A stretch of DNA of 64,000 nt from Streptosporangiaceae bacterium (GTDB lineage Bacteria; Actinomycetota; Actinomycetes; Streptosporangiales; Streptosporangiaceae), in NCBI GenBank assembly GCA_025964695.1, contig JAOPYK010000002.1, positions 1 to 64,000 on the forward strand. Reading direction: 5' to 3'. Made by a program: the position numbers and the translations under genes. Under the pieces are notes generated by a model, which worked only from the letters and a program-made list of their open reading frames with translations, was not told where the DNA came from and did no database searches. Each line of letters begins with the position of its first letter. Position 1 is the stretch's first letter. This document shows positions 19,075-27,056 of this stretch, one piece after another.

Positions 19075-20532
19075 GTGGGGCAGCACACGGTGCTGGCCGG
19101 TCGCTACGAGCTGATCAGCCCGCTGGGCCGGGGTGGCATGGGCCAGGTCTGGGAGGGCGAAGACCGACGGCTCGAACGCCGGGTCGCGGTGAAGCTCCTG
19201 ACCAACGAGGCGCTCGCCGGACGCGCGGAGCCGCACGACCTCGTACACAGGTTCGCGCGGGAGGCCGCCGTCACGGCCGGGCTGCGGCATCCCGGCGTAC
19301 CTGCCGTGTACGACGCGGGAACCTACGACGGCGGGCTCTTCCTCGTCCTGGAAATGGTCGGCGGCTGCGCGCTCGGCGACCTCATGGCCGAGCAGGGGCC
19401 GCTTCCAGTGGCCTGGGCGGCCGGGATCGCGGCGCAGGTGGCGGCGGTGCTGGCCGCCGCCCACGAGCGTCGGCTCGTCCACCGGGACGTGAAACCGCAG
19501 AATCTCATGCTCACCCGGGACGGGACCGTCAAGGTTCTCGACTTCGGGGTGGCGGCCGTGCTCGACCAGGCCGGGGTGCCCCGGATCACGCGGACGGGAG
19601 AGACGATCGGCACCCCCGCGTACATGGCACCCGAGCAGCTGCACAGCCGGCCGGCCACCCCACGTACCGACCTATACGCTCTCGGCTGCGTGCTGTACGA
19701 GATGCTCGCGGGCAAGCCGATCTTCGAGTCGACCTCGGCCGCCGGGCTCATGCACAAGCATCTCGAACAGGCTCCCGCCCCGCTGCGCCGCGATGACCTT
19801 CCTCACGAACTGGACGTGCTGGTCCGGCAGTTGCTGGAGAAGGATCCGGCCAGGCGGCCGGTGAACGCGCGGGAGACCTACGACCGGCTCCTGCCACATG
19901 TGGCGCGGCTGGGGCCGCTCGGCGACCTCGACCCGGCCGCGGACGACCAGGACGGCATGCACCTCTACTCGCGCGTTCTCGTGCGGATCTCGGGCGCGGC
20001 CGAGCCACGGCACGACCCGGGTTCCGCCGGCCCGGCGGAATCCCGGCCGTGGCCGCCCGTCTGGTCGGGTCCGCAACCGGCCGCCGGCGGCGACGACTGG
20101 TACGGACGGCGACAAGCGCAGCGAAGCACCACCTGGAAACTTGTGCACAGCCTGTGGATACTGCCGACCCTGCTGTTCGGACTGGGTACGTGGCTGTCGT
20201 TCGGTTACATCGCGGCCCGGCACAGGCGGCTCTCCTGGCTACTCGCCGCAGCCGCCTACCTTGTGCTCGCGGTCACGGCGTTCGCCCTCGTCGGCAGCGG
20301 CCCAGAGCAGGTGAGCGCATCGGACACGGGCCCGATCCAGACCGATATCGGCATGGTCATAGGGCTGCTCCTGTGGCCCGCCGGAATTCTGCACGCCCTC
20401 TGGATCAACATGACGGTCCGGTTGCGGCTGCGGGACCAGAAAGACCACGATCGCTGGGAAGGCGCGGCCCCGGTCATCACTGCCAGGCCCTTCGCCGGAT
20501 CCCGTCGTGACCGGCGTGACCAGGCCGTGTGA
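19075..20532 (+). CDS. Ser/Thr protein kinase with C-terminal membrane segments
   Basis: A 485-residue Hanks-type kinase. The Gly-loop GRGGMGQVW is near residue 18, the ATP-binding Lys is in VAVKLL, the catalytic loop HRDVKPQN starts at 136, DFG is present, and the activation segment ends GTPAYMAPE. A linker of about 80 residues separates the kinase from a C-terminal region with three hydrophobic segments (about residues 365-385, 390-412, 428-448). There are no PASTA repeats. GTG 19075 has GAGGAGAGGG upstream. It follows the methylase fusion on the same strand and may be cotranscribed. It converges on the oxygenase gene with a 9-base gap. Confidence 0.88.
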   Translation: MGQHTVLAGRYELISPLGRGGMGQVWEGEDRRLERRVAVKLLTNEALAGRAEPHDLVHRFAREAAVTAGLRHPGVPAVYDAGTYDGGLFLVLEMVGGCALGDLMAEQGPLPVAWAAGIAAQVAAVLAAAHERRLVHRDVKPQNLMLTRDGTVKVLDFGVAAVLDQAGVPRITRTGETIGTPAYMAPEQLHSRPATPRTDLYALGCVLYEMLAGKPIFESTSAAGLMHKHLEQAPAPLRRDDLPHELDVLVRQLLEKDPARRPVNARETYDRLLPHVARLGPLGDLDPAADDQDGMHLYSRVLVRISGAAEPRHDPGSAGPAESRPWPPVWSGPQPAAGGDDWYGRRQAQRSTTWKLVHSLWILPTLLFGLGTWLSFGYIAARHRRLSWLLAAAAYLVLAVTAFALVGSGPEQVSASDTGPIQTDIGMVIGLLLWPAGILHALWINMTVRLRLRDQKDHDRWEGAAPVITARPFAGSRRDRRDQAV

Positions 20533-20541
20533 CGCACCGGC

Positions 20542-21579
20542 TCAGGTGACGGCCGCACGCAGCCTGGCCGCCTCTCGGGCGGCCTCGGGGTTGAGTTCCA
20601 GTCCACGGGAGCCGGCCAGCTTGGCCGCGAGGTGATCGGCCACGGTGACCGGCTCGTAGGAGGCGGTGCGGCCCGGCAGCGTCGTGATGACGGCGTCGGC
20701 GTTCCCATCGTGGAAATAGGCCGCCGAGCGGCGGCGGAAGACCCGGCCGTCGACACTGACCGGCGCCAGCACCCGGTGCATGGTGGAAATCCACCGGTCA
20801 CCCGTCCACCGCGCCAGCAGGTCGCCCAGATTGATCAGCAGCGCCCCCGGCACTGGGATCACATCGTGCCAGTGCCCGCCGGTGTCGAGGATCTGCAGGC
20901 CCGGTGCGGCATCGGCCCACAGCACGGTGACGATCCCGTAGTCGGTGTGCGCTCCCATGCCGAGTTGCCCGGGCTCCAGCCGCAGGTCCCGCTCCGGCAC
21001 CTGGTAGTTGTTCATCCGCAGCACGTCGATCGAATGGTCTTCGTACGGCACGAAGAAGTCCGCCGGCAACTCCAGGGCGCACGCGAAGATCCGCGTCATG
21101 GTGCGGGCCAGCACGCCCGCGTGCCGGAACCAGTCCTCGACGGCGCGCTGAAAACCAGGCGGGCCGGACGGCCAGAGATTGGCGGGGTAGTGCGCGGCGT
21201 CCAGCGACAGGTCGGGGAAGTCCGAAGCCTGGGTACCGACGTTGAATGCCTCGAACAGATCGTCTGAGGAGTAGATCCCCAGGCTGTGGCTGAGCCGCTC
21301 GGTCTTCGGCGGGGTGTAGCCGCGGTTGACGGCGGCCGACTCCGGCCGCACTGCCTTCTTGTCCGCCAGGGGCAGCCCGAAGAAGGCGTCCATGGCCGTG
21401 GCGAGACCGGCCTCCGCCCGCTCCGGGACGCCGTGCCCGACGATCTGCATGAAACCCACGTCGCGAGCCGCCCGGTCGACGGCTGAGGCGACCTCGCGCC
21501 GGCCCATGCCGGTCCGGAACGCGGAGATGTCGATGATCGGGACATTCAGCGCGCCGTCGACGGAACTGGCCATGCTCAT
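20542..21579 (-). CDS. 2-oxoglutarate/Fe(II) oxygenase, isopenicillin N synthase family
   Basis: A 345-residue oxygenase. The N-terminal DIOX_N region (VPIIDISAFRTG, DVGFMQIVGHGV) is followed by a jelly-roll core with iron ligands HTD (GAHTDYG) and a distal His (STMHRVL). The 2OG-binding RxS triad lies in RRRSAAYF. Such enzymes hydroxylate, desaturate or cyclise small molecules; the substrate is not evident. ATG 21579 has GGGAG 5 bases upstream; the second ATG is two codons in. It is divergent from the alpha/beta hydrolase gene, with a shared promoter region of about 140 bases. Confidence 0.88.
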   Translation of the reverse strand: MSMASSVDGALNVPIIDISAFRTGMGRREVASAVDRAARDVGFMQIVGHGVPERAEAGLATAMDAFFGLPLADKKAVRPESAAVNRGYTPPKTERLSHSLGIYSSDDLFEAFNVGTQASDFPDLSLDAAHYPANLWPSGPPGFQRAVEDWFRHAGVLARTMTRIFACALELPADFFVPYEDHSIDVLRMNNYQVPERDLRLEPGQLGMGAHTDYGIVTVLWADAAPGLQILDTGGHWHDVIPVPGALLINLGDLLARWTGDRWISTMHRVLAPVSVDGRVFRRRSAAYFHDGNADAVITTLPGRTASYEPVTVADHLAAKLAGSRGLELNPEAAREAARLRAAVT

Positions 21580-21722
21580 ATGCGCTCCCAGTCGGCCGTC
21601 CGATGATCAGGGCGATGCAATGATCCTAGTTCGACCGCTGCCATTTCGGCATTCCATCGGCCCGGACCCGAAGAGGCGGAGCTGGTGCGGCCGGCCGGCA
21701 GCCAGGAGGGCACTATGAGGGT

Positions 21723-22466
21723 ATGGACATGCAGAGCCATACCCTGTTCGCCGCCGACGGTGTGCGCCTGGAAGCCGGTCACCTGTCCGCCGGTGACGGA
21801 CTGTGCATGGTTCTGGCGCACGGATTCACCGGTTCGTGGCGTCAGCCCGCGCACCGCCGCATCGCACTGGCGCTCAACCGGTACGGCGGTGTGCTGGCGC
21901 TCGATTTCCGCGGTCACGGACGTTCGGGCGGGCTGTCGACCGTGGGCGACCTCGAGGTGCTCGACGTCGAGGCGGCGGTCCAGTACGCACGGGAGCTGGG
22001 CTACGAGCGGGTGGCGGTCGTGGGGTTCTCGATGGGCGGAGCGGTCGCCGTACGGCACGCGGCCCTGCGTGGCGGGGTCGACGCCGTCGTCTCGGTCAGC
22101 GCACCGGCCCGGTGGTACTACCGCGGGACGACTCCGATGCGGCAGGTGCACTGGGCGATCGAACGCCCCTCCGGACGGCTGATCACTCGGCTGGTGCGGC
22201 GTACCCGCATCGCCGCCGAGGGCTGGGACCCGGTGCCCGAGGCGCCGTACGAGGTCGCGGGACGGATCTCTCCGGTGCCGCTGCTGGTCGTCCACGGCGA
22301 CGCGGACCGGTACTTCCCCGTTGAACACGCGGAGCAGCTTTACGGGGCGGCTCGTGATCCCCGGGAGCTGTGGATCGAGCCCGCGTTCGGCCACGCGGAG
22401 GTGGCCGCCACGCCGTCGCTCATCCTGCGCATCGGCGACTGGGCCGCCTCGCAGTCGCTGTCCTGA
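21723..22466 (+). CDS. Alpha/beta hydrolase
   Basis: A 247-residue hydrolase with no signal peptide. The oxyanion region LAHGFTGSW, the nucleophile elbow GFSMGG, the acid HGDADRYF and the catalytic His in FGHAEV are all present in order, so the triad looks intact. The substrate is unknown; the family includes esterases and lipases. ATG 21723 lies 11 bases after AGGAGGG. Confidence 0.82.
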   Translation: MDMQSHTLFAADGVRLEAGHLSAGDGLCMVLAHGFTGSWRQPAHRRIALALNRYGGVLALDFRGHGRSGGLSTVGDLEVLDVEAAVQYARELGYERVAVVGFSMGGAVAVRHAALRGGVDAVVSVSAPARWYYRGTTPMRQVHWAIERPSGRLITRLVRRTRIAAEGWDPVPEAPYEVAGRISPVPLLVVHGDADRYFPVEHAEQLYGAARDPRELWIEPAFGHAEVAATPSLILRIGDWAASQSLS

Positions 22467-22580
22467 GAGCAGAACGCCCGGTCAGGACGGCGACCTGCCT
22501 TCACGGCGAAGGCGATCGTGACCGGTCACCGGAGTATGCGATAAAGGCTCGCGAGATTTCAGCGAACGCCGGCCGCGGCA

Positions 22581-22862
22581 TCAGGCGGTACGGGCTCGCC
22601 GCCGGGCGGCCGTCTGCAGGGCTCGGCGTTCGGCCGCGGCGACGCGGGCCCGGGTGAGGCTGTCACGGACCTTGGCGGCACCGCGCAGCGCGGTGGGGGC
22701 GTCGACGGCACGGCCGGCATAGTCGGCGAGCACCTCCCAGACCGGCGGCGGGGGCGACTCCTCCCGCAATGCCAGAACTGGGGAGTTCCCGGCCGCGGTG
22801 GCCAGCACGAGCTGGGTACGGCAGTGCGGGCAGCGCAGCGCCGACTGAGTGTCTTTGCTCAT
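22581..22862 (-). CDS. Small zinc-ribbon protein
   Basis: A 93-residue protein with an N-terminal CPHC knuckle (LRCPHCRTQLVLA) and a very basic C-terminus (ERRALQTAARRRARTA). Only one CxxC is present, so metal binding would need a second partner or dimer. ATG 22862 is used; the ribosome-binding site is weak. It is divergent from the DUF849-type gene. Function unknown. Confidence 0.6.
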   Translation of the reverse strand: MSKDTQSALRCPHCRTQLVLATAAGNSPVLALREESPPPPVWEVLADYAGRAVDAPTALRGAAKVRDSLTRARVAAAERRALQTAARRRARTA

Positions 22863-22963
22863 AGCACAGAATGATTCCCGGCGGGTACGACAAATATGCC
22901 CCCTTACCCCTCCGGCCGGTAGAAGATCGGATGAACGCGCGGGCCGAGGGAAGGGGTGGCCGA

Positions 22964-23713
22964 ATGTGGCTGAAGGCATGTCTCAACGGAAGCAGGCAGG
23001 CCGGTGCGCACCCCGCCCTGCCGGTCACCCCTGACGAACTCGCCGCGGACGCCGTGGCCGTACGCCGGGCGGGGGCACACGCCGTCCATGTCCATCCGCG
23101 TGACGCGCAGGGACGGGAATCGCTGGGATCCGCCGACATCGGCGCGGCCGTCGAGGTCATCCGGGCCGCCGCTCCCGGGCTTCCCGTCGGCGTCTCGACC
23201 GGGCTGTGGATCATCGACGGCGACGTCCGGGCGCGCCAGGAGATCGTACGCGGCTGGGCGCGGCTGCCCGAGTCGGCGCGCCCCGACTTCGCCTCCTGCA
23301 ACGTCTCCGAGGGTGGCTTCCGTGACCTCGCCGTCGCCGTGATGGACGCCGGCATCGACGTCGAAGCCGGGGTGTGGTCCCAACGAGAGGCCGAAGCCTT
23401 CGCCGACTCCGGGCTGGCCGAGCAGGCCCTGCGCATCCTGATCGAGGTGATCGACGCGCCCGCCGAGCAGGCCTGGCCCCTGGCGACGCGCATTCTCGAT
23501 CGCCTGGACGACCTGGGACTTCCCGTACCACGGCTGCTGCACGGCGAGGGACCGGCCGCCTGGCCGCTGATCGACGAGGCGATCCGGCTCGGCCAGCCCA
23601 CCCGCATCGGGCTGGAGGACGTACTTCACGGACCGGCCGGTGAACCCGTGTCCGGCAACGCCGAACTGGTTCGGCTCGCGCTCTCCCGCGTCGGCACGGA
23701 CCCAGGCCCGTGA
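22964..23713 (+). CDS. BKACE family (beta-keto acid cleavage, DUF849) enzyme
   Basis: A 249-residue TIM-barrel protein starting MWLKACLNGSRQ, the usual N-terminus of this family. It has the metal-binding HVHPRD motif near residue 47 and a second conserved stretch in GLEDVL. BKACE enzymes condense a beta-keto acid with acetyl-CoA to give a CoA ester and acetoacetate. This copy is somewhat short (family usually 270-310). ATG 22964 follows GGGAAGGGG; an ATG at 22931 would add 11 residues not typical of the family. Confidence 0.82.
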   Translation: MWLKACLNGSRQAGAHPALPVTPDELAADAVAVRRAGAHAVHVHPRDAQGRESLGSADIGAAVEVIRAAAPGLPVGVSTGLWIIDGDVRARQEIVRGWARLPESARPDFASCNVSEGGFRDLAVAVMDAGIDVEAGVWSQREAEAFADSGLAEQALRILIEVIDAPAEQAWPLATRILDRLDDLGLPVPRLLHGEGPAAWPLIDEAIRLGQPTRIGLEDVLHGPAGEPVSGNAELVRLALSRVGTDPGP

Positions 23714-23736
23714 GCGTGCCCGGGTAGGCACCGGGT

Positions 23737-24504
23737 CTAGTGCAGGCCCAGCAGCGCGGACACGTCGGCGATGGAGTCGAGGACGTGGTCGGGTGTGCCG
23801 CCGGCCTCACGCAGCGTCCGGGGCAGGAATTTGCCCGTCCTGACCAGGACGCCGGTGATGCCGGCCCGCTGTGCGGCCAGCACGTCCGCCTCGATGTCGT
23901 CGCCGACCATCACGGCCGCCGACGGGTCTGCCCGCAGCCCGGCGAGCGCGGTCTCGAAGAACGCGGCGGCGGGCTTACCGATCACCTCCGCCGTCACGCC
24001 CGCGGCCTGCTCCAGACCGGCGAGGAAGGCGCCGGTGTCCAGTTGCAGTCCCTCATCGGTGCGCCAGTACAGGTTGCGGTGCAGGGCGAGCAGCCGAGCG
24101 CCCTTCTGCAGGTGGCCGAACACCTCGTCGAGCGCCCGGTAGCCGAACTCCACCCCCGCGCCCCCGACGAGAACGATGTCGGGCCGGTCCTGGACGAGGG
24201 TGAGGCCCGCCAGGTCCGGGCGGATGTCACCGCTGTTGAGCAGCAGGCATCGGGCGCCCGGATACCGCTCGGCGATGTAGCCGGCGGCCAGTGCCGGCGC
24301 GGTGAACACGTCCTCGACGCCGATCGGGAAGCCCGCGTCCGCCAGCGTCGCCGCGATCGAGGCCCGCGTCCGCGAGGTGGTGTTGGTTAGCAGCGCGAGC
24401 TTGAGACCGGCCTCGCGCAGGCGGGAGACCGCCGCGACGGCTCCGGGCAGCGGCCGCCACGACACGGTGAGTACGCCGTCGATATCGATCAGAACCGCGT
24501 CCAT
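23737..24504 (-). CDS. HAD hydrolase, subfamily IIA (NagD/LHPP-like)
   Basis: A 255-residue phosphatase. Motif I is DIDGVL at residues 7-12, motif II is LLTNTTS, the motif III Lys is in EVIGKPAAAFF, and motif IV is GDDIEADV. The cap type and order match NagD-like HAD-IIA enzymes that hydrolyse sugar phosphates, nucleotides or, in LHPP, phosphohistidine. It converges on the BKACE gene with a 23-base gap. Confidence 0.85.
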   Translation of the reverse strand: MDAVLIDIDGVLTVSWRPLPGAVAAVSRLREAGLKLALLTNTTSRTRASIAATLADAGFPIGVEDVFTAPALAAGYIAERYPGARCLLLNSGDIRPDLAGLTLVQDRPDIVLVGGAGVEFGYRALDEVFGHLQKGARLLALHRNLYWRTDEGLQLDTGAFLAGLEQAAGVTAEVIGKPAAAFFETALAGLRADPSAAVMVGDDIEADVLAAQRAGITGVLVRTGKFLPRTLREAGGTPDHVLDSIADVSALLGLH

Positions 24505-24574
24505 GCCGGGAAGTTACCGGACGCGGGCGGAGATGACATGATCAAGCCACCGAATGAGGCCGGCGTCGAGGATG

Positions 24575-24686
24575 CGCTCAACCCAAGGGCGCCTACCAGT
24601 GGCTGTCGTACGGATTGATCGCCGCGGGCTGGATCCTCGCCACGACGATCGTGGCGGGGGTGACCCGCGCCGTCAGCCGCCGATAG
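24575..24686 (+). pseudogene. Relic of the C-terminus of a small membrane protein
   Basis: In one frame the sequence reads GAYQWLSYGLIAAGWILATT, then IVAGVTRAVSRR and a stop at 24684-24686, with GC-ended codons. It looks like a terminal transmembrane helix plus basic tail. A stop codon lies 18 codons upstream and there is no plausible start, so it is probably a fragment left by a deletion. Confidence 0.4.
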
Positions 24687-24725
24687 GCCCGTCGCAGTGG
24701 TACGTCCCCGCTGATCGAGCCGCCG

Positions 24726-24770
24726 CACGCCGGGGACCTGCCGCAACCAGGCGGTGCGGCAGGTCCCCGG
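24726..24770 (-). terminator. Strong hairpin terminator
   Basis: Perfect 17-base arms (24726-24742 and 24754-24770) with an 11-base loop. It lies 16 bases beyond the stop of the YCII-type gene on the minus strand. It could also stop read-through from the left. Confidence 0.8.
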
Positions 24771-24785
24771 CGCTGATGTGGATCG

Positions 24786-25148
24786 TCACGCCTCCGGGGG
24801 GGCCGTCTCTATGACCGGCCGCACTTCCATCGCGAAGTACCTGGCGTCCGGCCAGCGTGCGGCGATCTCGGCCGCACGCTCCGGGCTCGCGCAGTCCACC
24901 ATCAGGTAGCCGGCCAGTTGCTCCTTGGCCTCCGCGTACGGCCCGTCCGTGGTCTCCGGGACGCCGTCTCGAACCCGTACCGTCTTGGTGCTCGACGCGT
25001 CGGCCAGCGCTTCGCCGCCGACCAGCTCTCCGGAGGCGGTGAGCTCCTTCATGATGACGTCGACCTCGCCGAACAGCTCATCGCGTTCCGCCTCGGACCA
25101 GCCCTGGTAGGTCGCGGGGTTGTTGTAGATCAGCAGCATGTACTTCAC
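24786..25148 (-). CDS. YCII-related DGPF-domain protein
   Basis: A 120-residue protein of the YCII/DGPF family, with MLLIYNNP at the N-terminus and TDGPYAEAKEQLAGYLMVD in the centre. These small ferredoxin-like folds often pair with ECF sigma factors (ECF41/42 contexts), but no such partner is adjacent. GTG 25148 was chosen because GAGGAG precedes it; a Met three codons in is an alternative. Function unknown. Confidence 0.82.
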   Translation of the reverse strand: MKYMLLIYNNPATYQGWSEAERDELFGEVDVIMKELTASGELVGGEALADASSTKTVRVRDGVPETTDGPYAEAKEQLAGYLMVDCASPERAAEIAARWPDARYFAMEVRPVIETAPPEA

Positions 25149-25220
25149 GTATTCGCTCCTCACGGTCCGGACACCCGGTACGGGCACCGTTCATCAGAGA
25201 CGTCGGAGCGGGCCCCGCGG

Positions 25221-25265
25221 TCTCGACATCCGGTGCGGAGAACTTTCGCCGCCTGGATGTCGAGA
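25221..25265. promoter_or_regulatory. Long inverted repeat upstream of MFS gene
   Basis: Perfect 11-base arms TCTCGACATCC and GGATGTCGAGA with a 23-base centre that can pair further (GCGG with CCGC). It sits between the divergent YCII and MFS genes and could be an operator or an RNA hairpin in the MFS leader. Confidence 0.5.
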
Positions 25266-25325
25266 TCGGTCCGCCCATTCCGACCTACCTGTGAGAGGGG
25301 CCCGCAGAGGCGCCGCAGCGCACAC

Positions 25326-25356
25326 AGGACAGCTCACCGGACAACTCACAGGACAG
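25326..25356. repeat. 12-bp tandem repeat before the MFS start
   Basis: Units AGGACAGCTCAC, CGGACAACTCAC and a partial AGGACAG, ending 12 bases before the ATG. It lies in the leader and may affect initiation. Confidence 0.6.
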
Positions 25357-25368
25357 AGGGAAACCCTA

Positions 25369-26997
25369 ATGACTACGAACACTACGACCGGGTCCGGGCC
25401 GCGGGCCGGGCGGCGGGAGTGGATCGGGCTGGCCGTGCTGGCCCTGCCCACCTTGCTGATCTCCATTGACGTCTTCGTGATGCTCCTGGCATTGCCGCAT
25501 CTGAGCACCGATCTGGGCGCCAACAGCACCCAGCAGTTGTGGATCATGGACATCTACGGGTTCATGATCGCCGGGTTCCTGGTCACGATGGGCACCCTGG
25601 GGGACCGGATCGGCCGCCGCAGGCTGCTGCTGGGCGGGGCGGCCGCCTTCGGCATCGCCTCGGTGGGGGCCGCCTACTCCACCAGCCCGGAGATGCTGAT
25701 CGGAGCCCGGGCGCTGCTCGGCATCGCCGGAGCGACGCTGGCGCCCTCCACCTTGGCCCTGATCAGCAACATGTTCCGCGATCCCCGGCAGCGGGCGCTG
25801 GCCATCAGCGTGTGGATGGTGTGCTTCATGTCCGGCGCCGCCATCGGCCCCTTGGTCGGCGGGGTGATGCTGGACAACTTCTGGTGGGGCTCGGTGTTCC
25901 TGCTGGGCGTGCCGGCCATGGTGCTGCTGCTCGTGCTCGGCCCGGTACTGCTGCCCGAATACCGTGACGCCCGAGCCGGACGCCTGGATCTGGCCAGCGT
26001 CGTGCTGTCCCTCGCCGCGATCCTGCCGGTGATCTACGGCCTCAAGGAACTGGCCAGGAACGGCTGGCAGCCGGTGCCCATCGCGGCCGTCGTCGCCGGT
26101 GTGGCCTTCGGGGCGGTGTTCGCGCACCGGCAGCGCCGGCTGACCGATCCGATGCTCGACCTGCGGCTGTTCACCAACCGTGCCTTCAGTACCGCGCTGG
26201 GCGCCATGATGCTCGGCACCCTGCTGATGGGCGCGATCATGCTGTTCATCACCCAGTACTTCCAGCTGGTGCAGGGACTGTCGCCGCTGCGTGCGGGCCT
26301 GTGGATGCTCCCCGCGGTGGTCTGCTCGATCGCCAGCGTCCTGCTGGCGCCGGTGCTCGCACGCCGGATCCGTCCCGCCCGCCTCATCGCGGCCGGTCTG
26401 TCGATCTCGGTGGTCGGCCTGCTGCTGATCAGCCAGGCCGGTGCCGTCTCCGGACTCGCGGCCGTGGTGACGGGCTTCGCCCTCATCAACCTCGGCGCCG
26501 GACCGCTGGTGACCCTGAGCACCGACCTCGTCGTCGGATCCGTCCCGCCGGAGAAGGCCGGATCGGCCGCGGCGATGAACGAGACCAGTGGTGAGTTCGG
26601 CTTCGCGCTGGGCATCGCCGCCCTGGGCAGCCTCGGCACCGCCATCTACCGCAACGAGATCGCCGGTGCGATTCCCTCCGGTGTACCGGCCGGAGCGGCC
26701 CAGGGCGCCCGCGACACGCTCACCGGCGCCGTCGCCGCGGCCGAGGGCCTCCCCGGCCACCTCGGTGCCGCGCTGCTCGTGCCCGCCCGCCATGCCTTCA
26801 CCAGCGGGATGCACGTGGCCGCCGCCATCAGCGCCACGCTCCTCATCGTCGTCGCCATCCTCATCGTCGTCCTGCTCCGCCAGGTGCGCCCCCTCGGCGA
26901 GACCCTGCCCGACCCGGCCGAGGGCGCCCCCGCGACCGACACCGGAGCCGGCGCTACCGAGGCGGCCGGCGCCGACACCGTGGAGGCGGCCGTGTGA
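25369..26997 (+). CDS. MFS drug efflux transporter, DHA2 (14-helix) family
   Basis: A 542-residue transporter of the EmrB/SmvA/LfrA kind. It has the DHA2 opening (LPTLLISIDVFVMLLALPHL), motif A GTLGDRIGRRRLLL, motif C-like GIAGATLAPSTLALI and about 14 hydrophobic helices. The Ala/Glu/Thr-rich tail after about residue 515 is probably cytoplasmic. Substrates are likely cationic or amphipathic drugs. ATG 25369 lies 5-10 bases after AGAGGG. No regulator is adjacent, but inverted and tandem repeats crowd the leader. Confidence 0.9.
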   Translation: MTTNTTTGSGPRAGRREWIGLAVLALPTLLISIDVFVMLLALPHLSTDLGANSTQQLWIMDIYGFMIAGFLVTMGTLGDRIGRRRLLLGGAAAFGIASVGAAYSTSPEMLIGARALLGIAGATLAPSTLALISNMFRDPRQRALAISVWMVCFMSGAAIGPLVGGVMLDNFWWGSVFLLGVPAMVLLLVLGPVLLPEYRDARAGRLDLASVVLSLAAILPVIYGLKELARNGWQPVPIAAVVAGVAFGAVFAHRQRRLTDPMLDLRLFTNRAFSTALGAMMLGTLLMGAIMLFITQYFQLVQGLSPLRAGLWMLPAVVCSIASVLLAPVLARRIRPARLIAAGLSISVVGLLLISQAGAVSGLAAVVTGFALINLGAGPLVTLSTDLVVGSVPPEKAGSAAAMNETSGEFGFALGIAALGSLGTAIYRNEIAGAIPSGVPAGAAQGARDTLTGAVAAAEGLPGHLGAALLVPARHAFTSGMHVAAAISATLLIVVAILIVVLLRQVRPLGETLPDPAEGAPATDTGAGATEAAGADTVEAAV

Positions 26998-27030
26998 GCC
27001 TGACGTGTGAGCCTGACATGTGAGCTTGAG
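26992..27030. repeat. 13-bp tandem repeat across the MFS stop codon
   Basis: Units GTGTGAGCCTGAC (twice, identical) and ATGTGAGCTTGAG. The TGA stop of the MFS gene lies in the first unit and is therefore reproduced in each unit. Confidence 0.75.
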
Positions 27031-27056
27031 GGTCCGGCAGGCCGCGGGCACGGGGT

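Noticed and set aside
17121-20532. Reading the methylase and kinase as a Pgl or BREX phage-defence locus
   Set aside because: PglZ/PglY, BrxC-like ATPase and phosphatase genes are absent, and the methylase size and domain order differ from PglX. Kept only as an open question.
22518-22529. 12-base palindrome GTGACCGGTCAC between hydrolase and zinc-ribbon genes
   Set aside because: It lies between convergent gene ends and such short GC palindromes are frequent here; too weak for an operator or terminator call.
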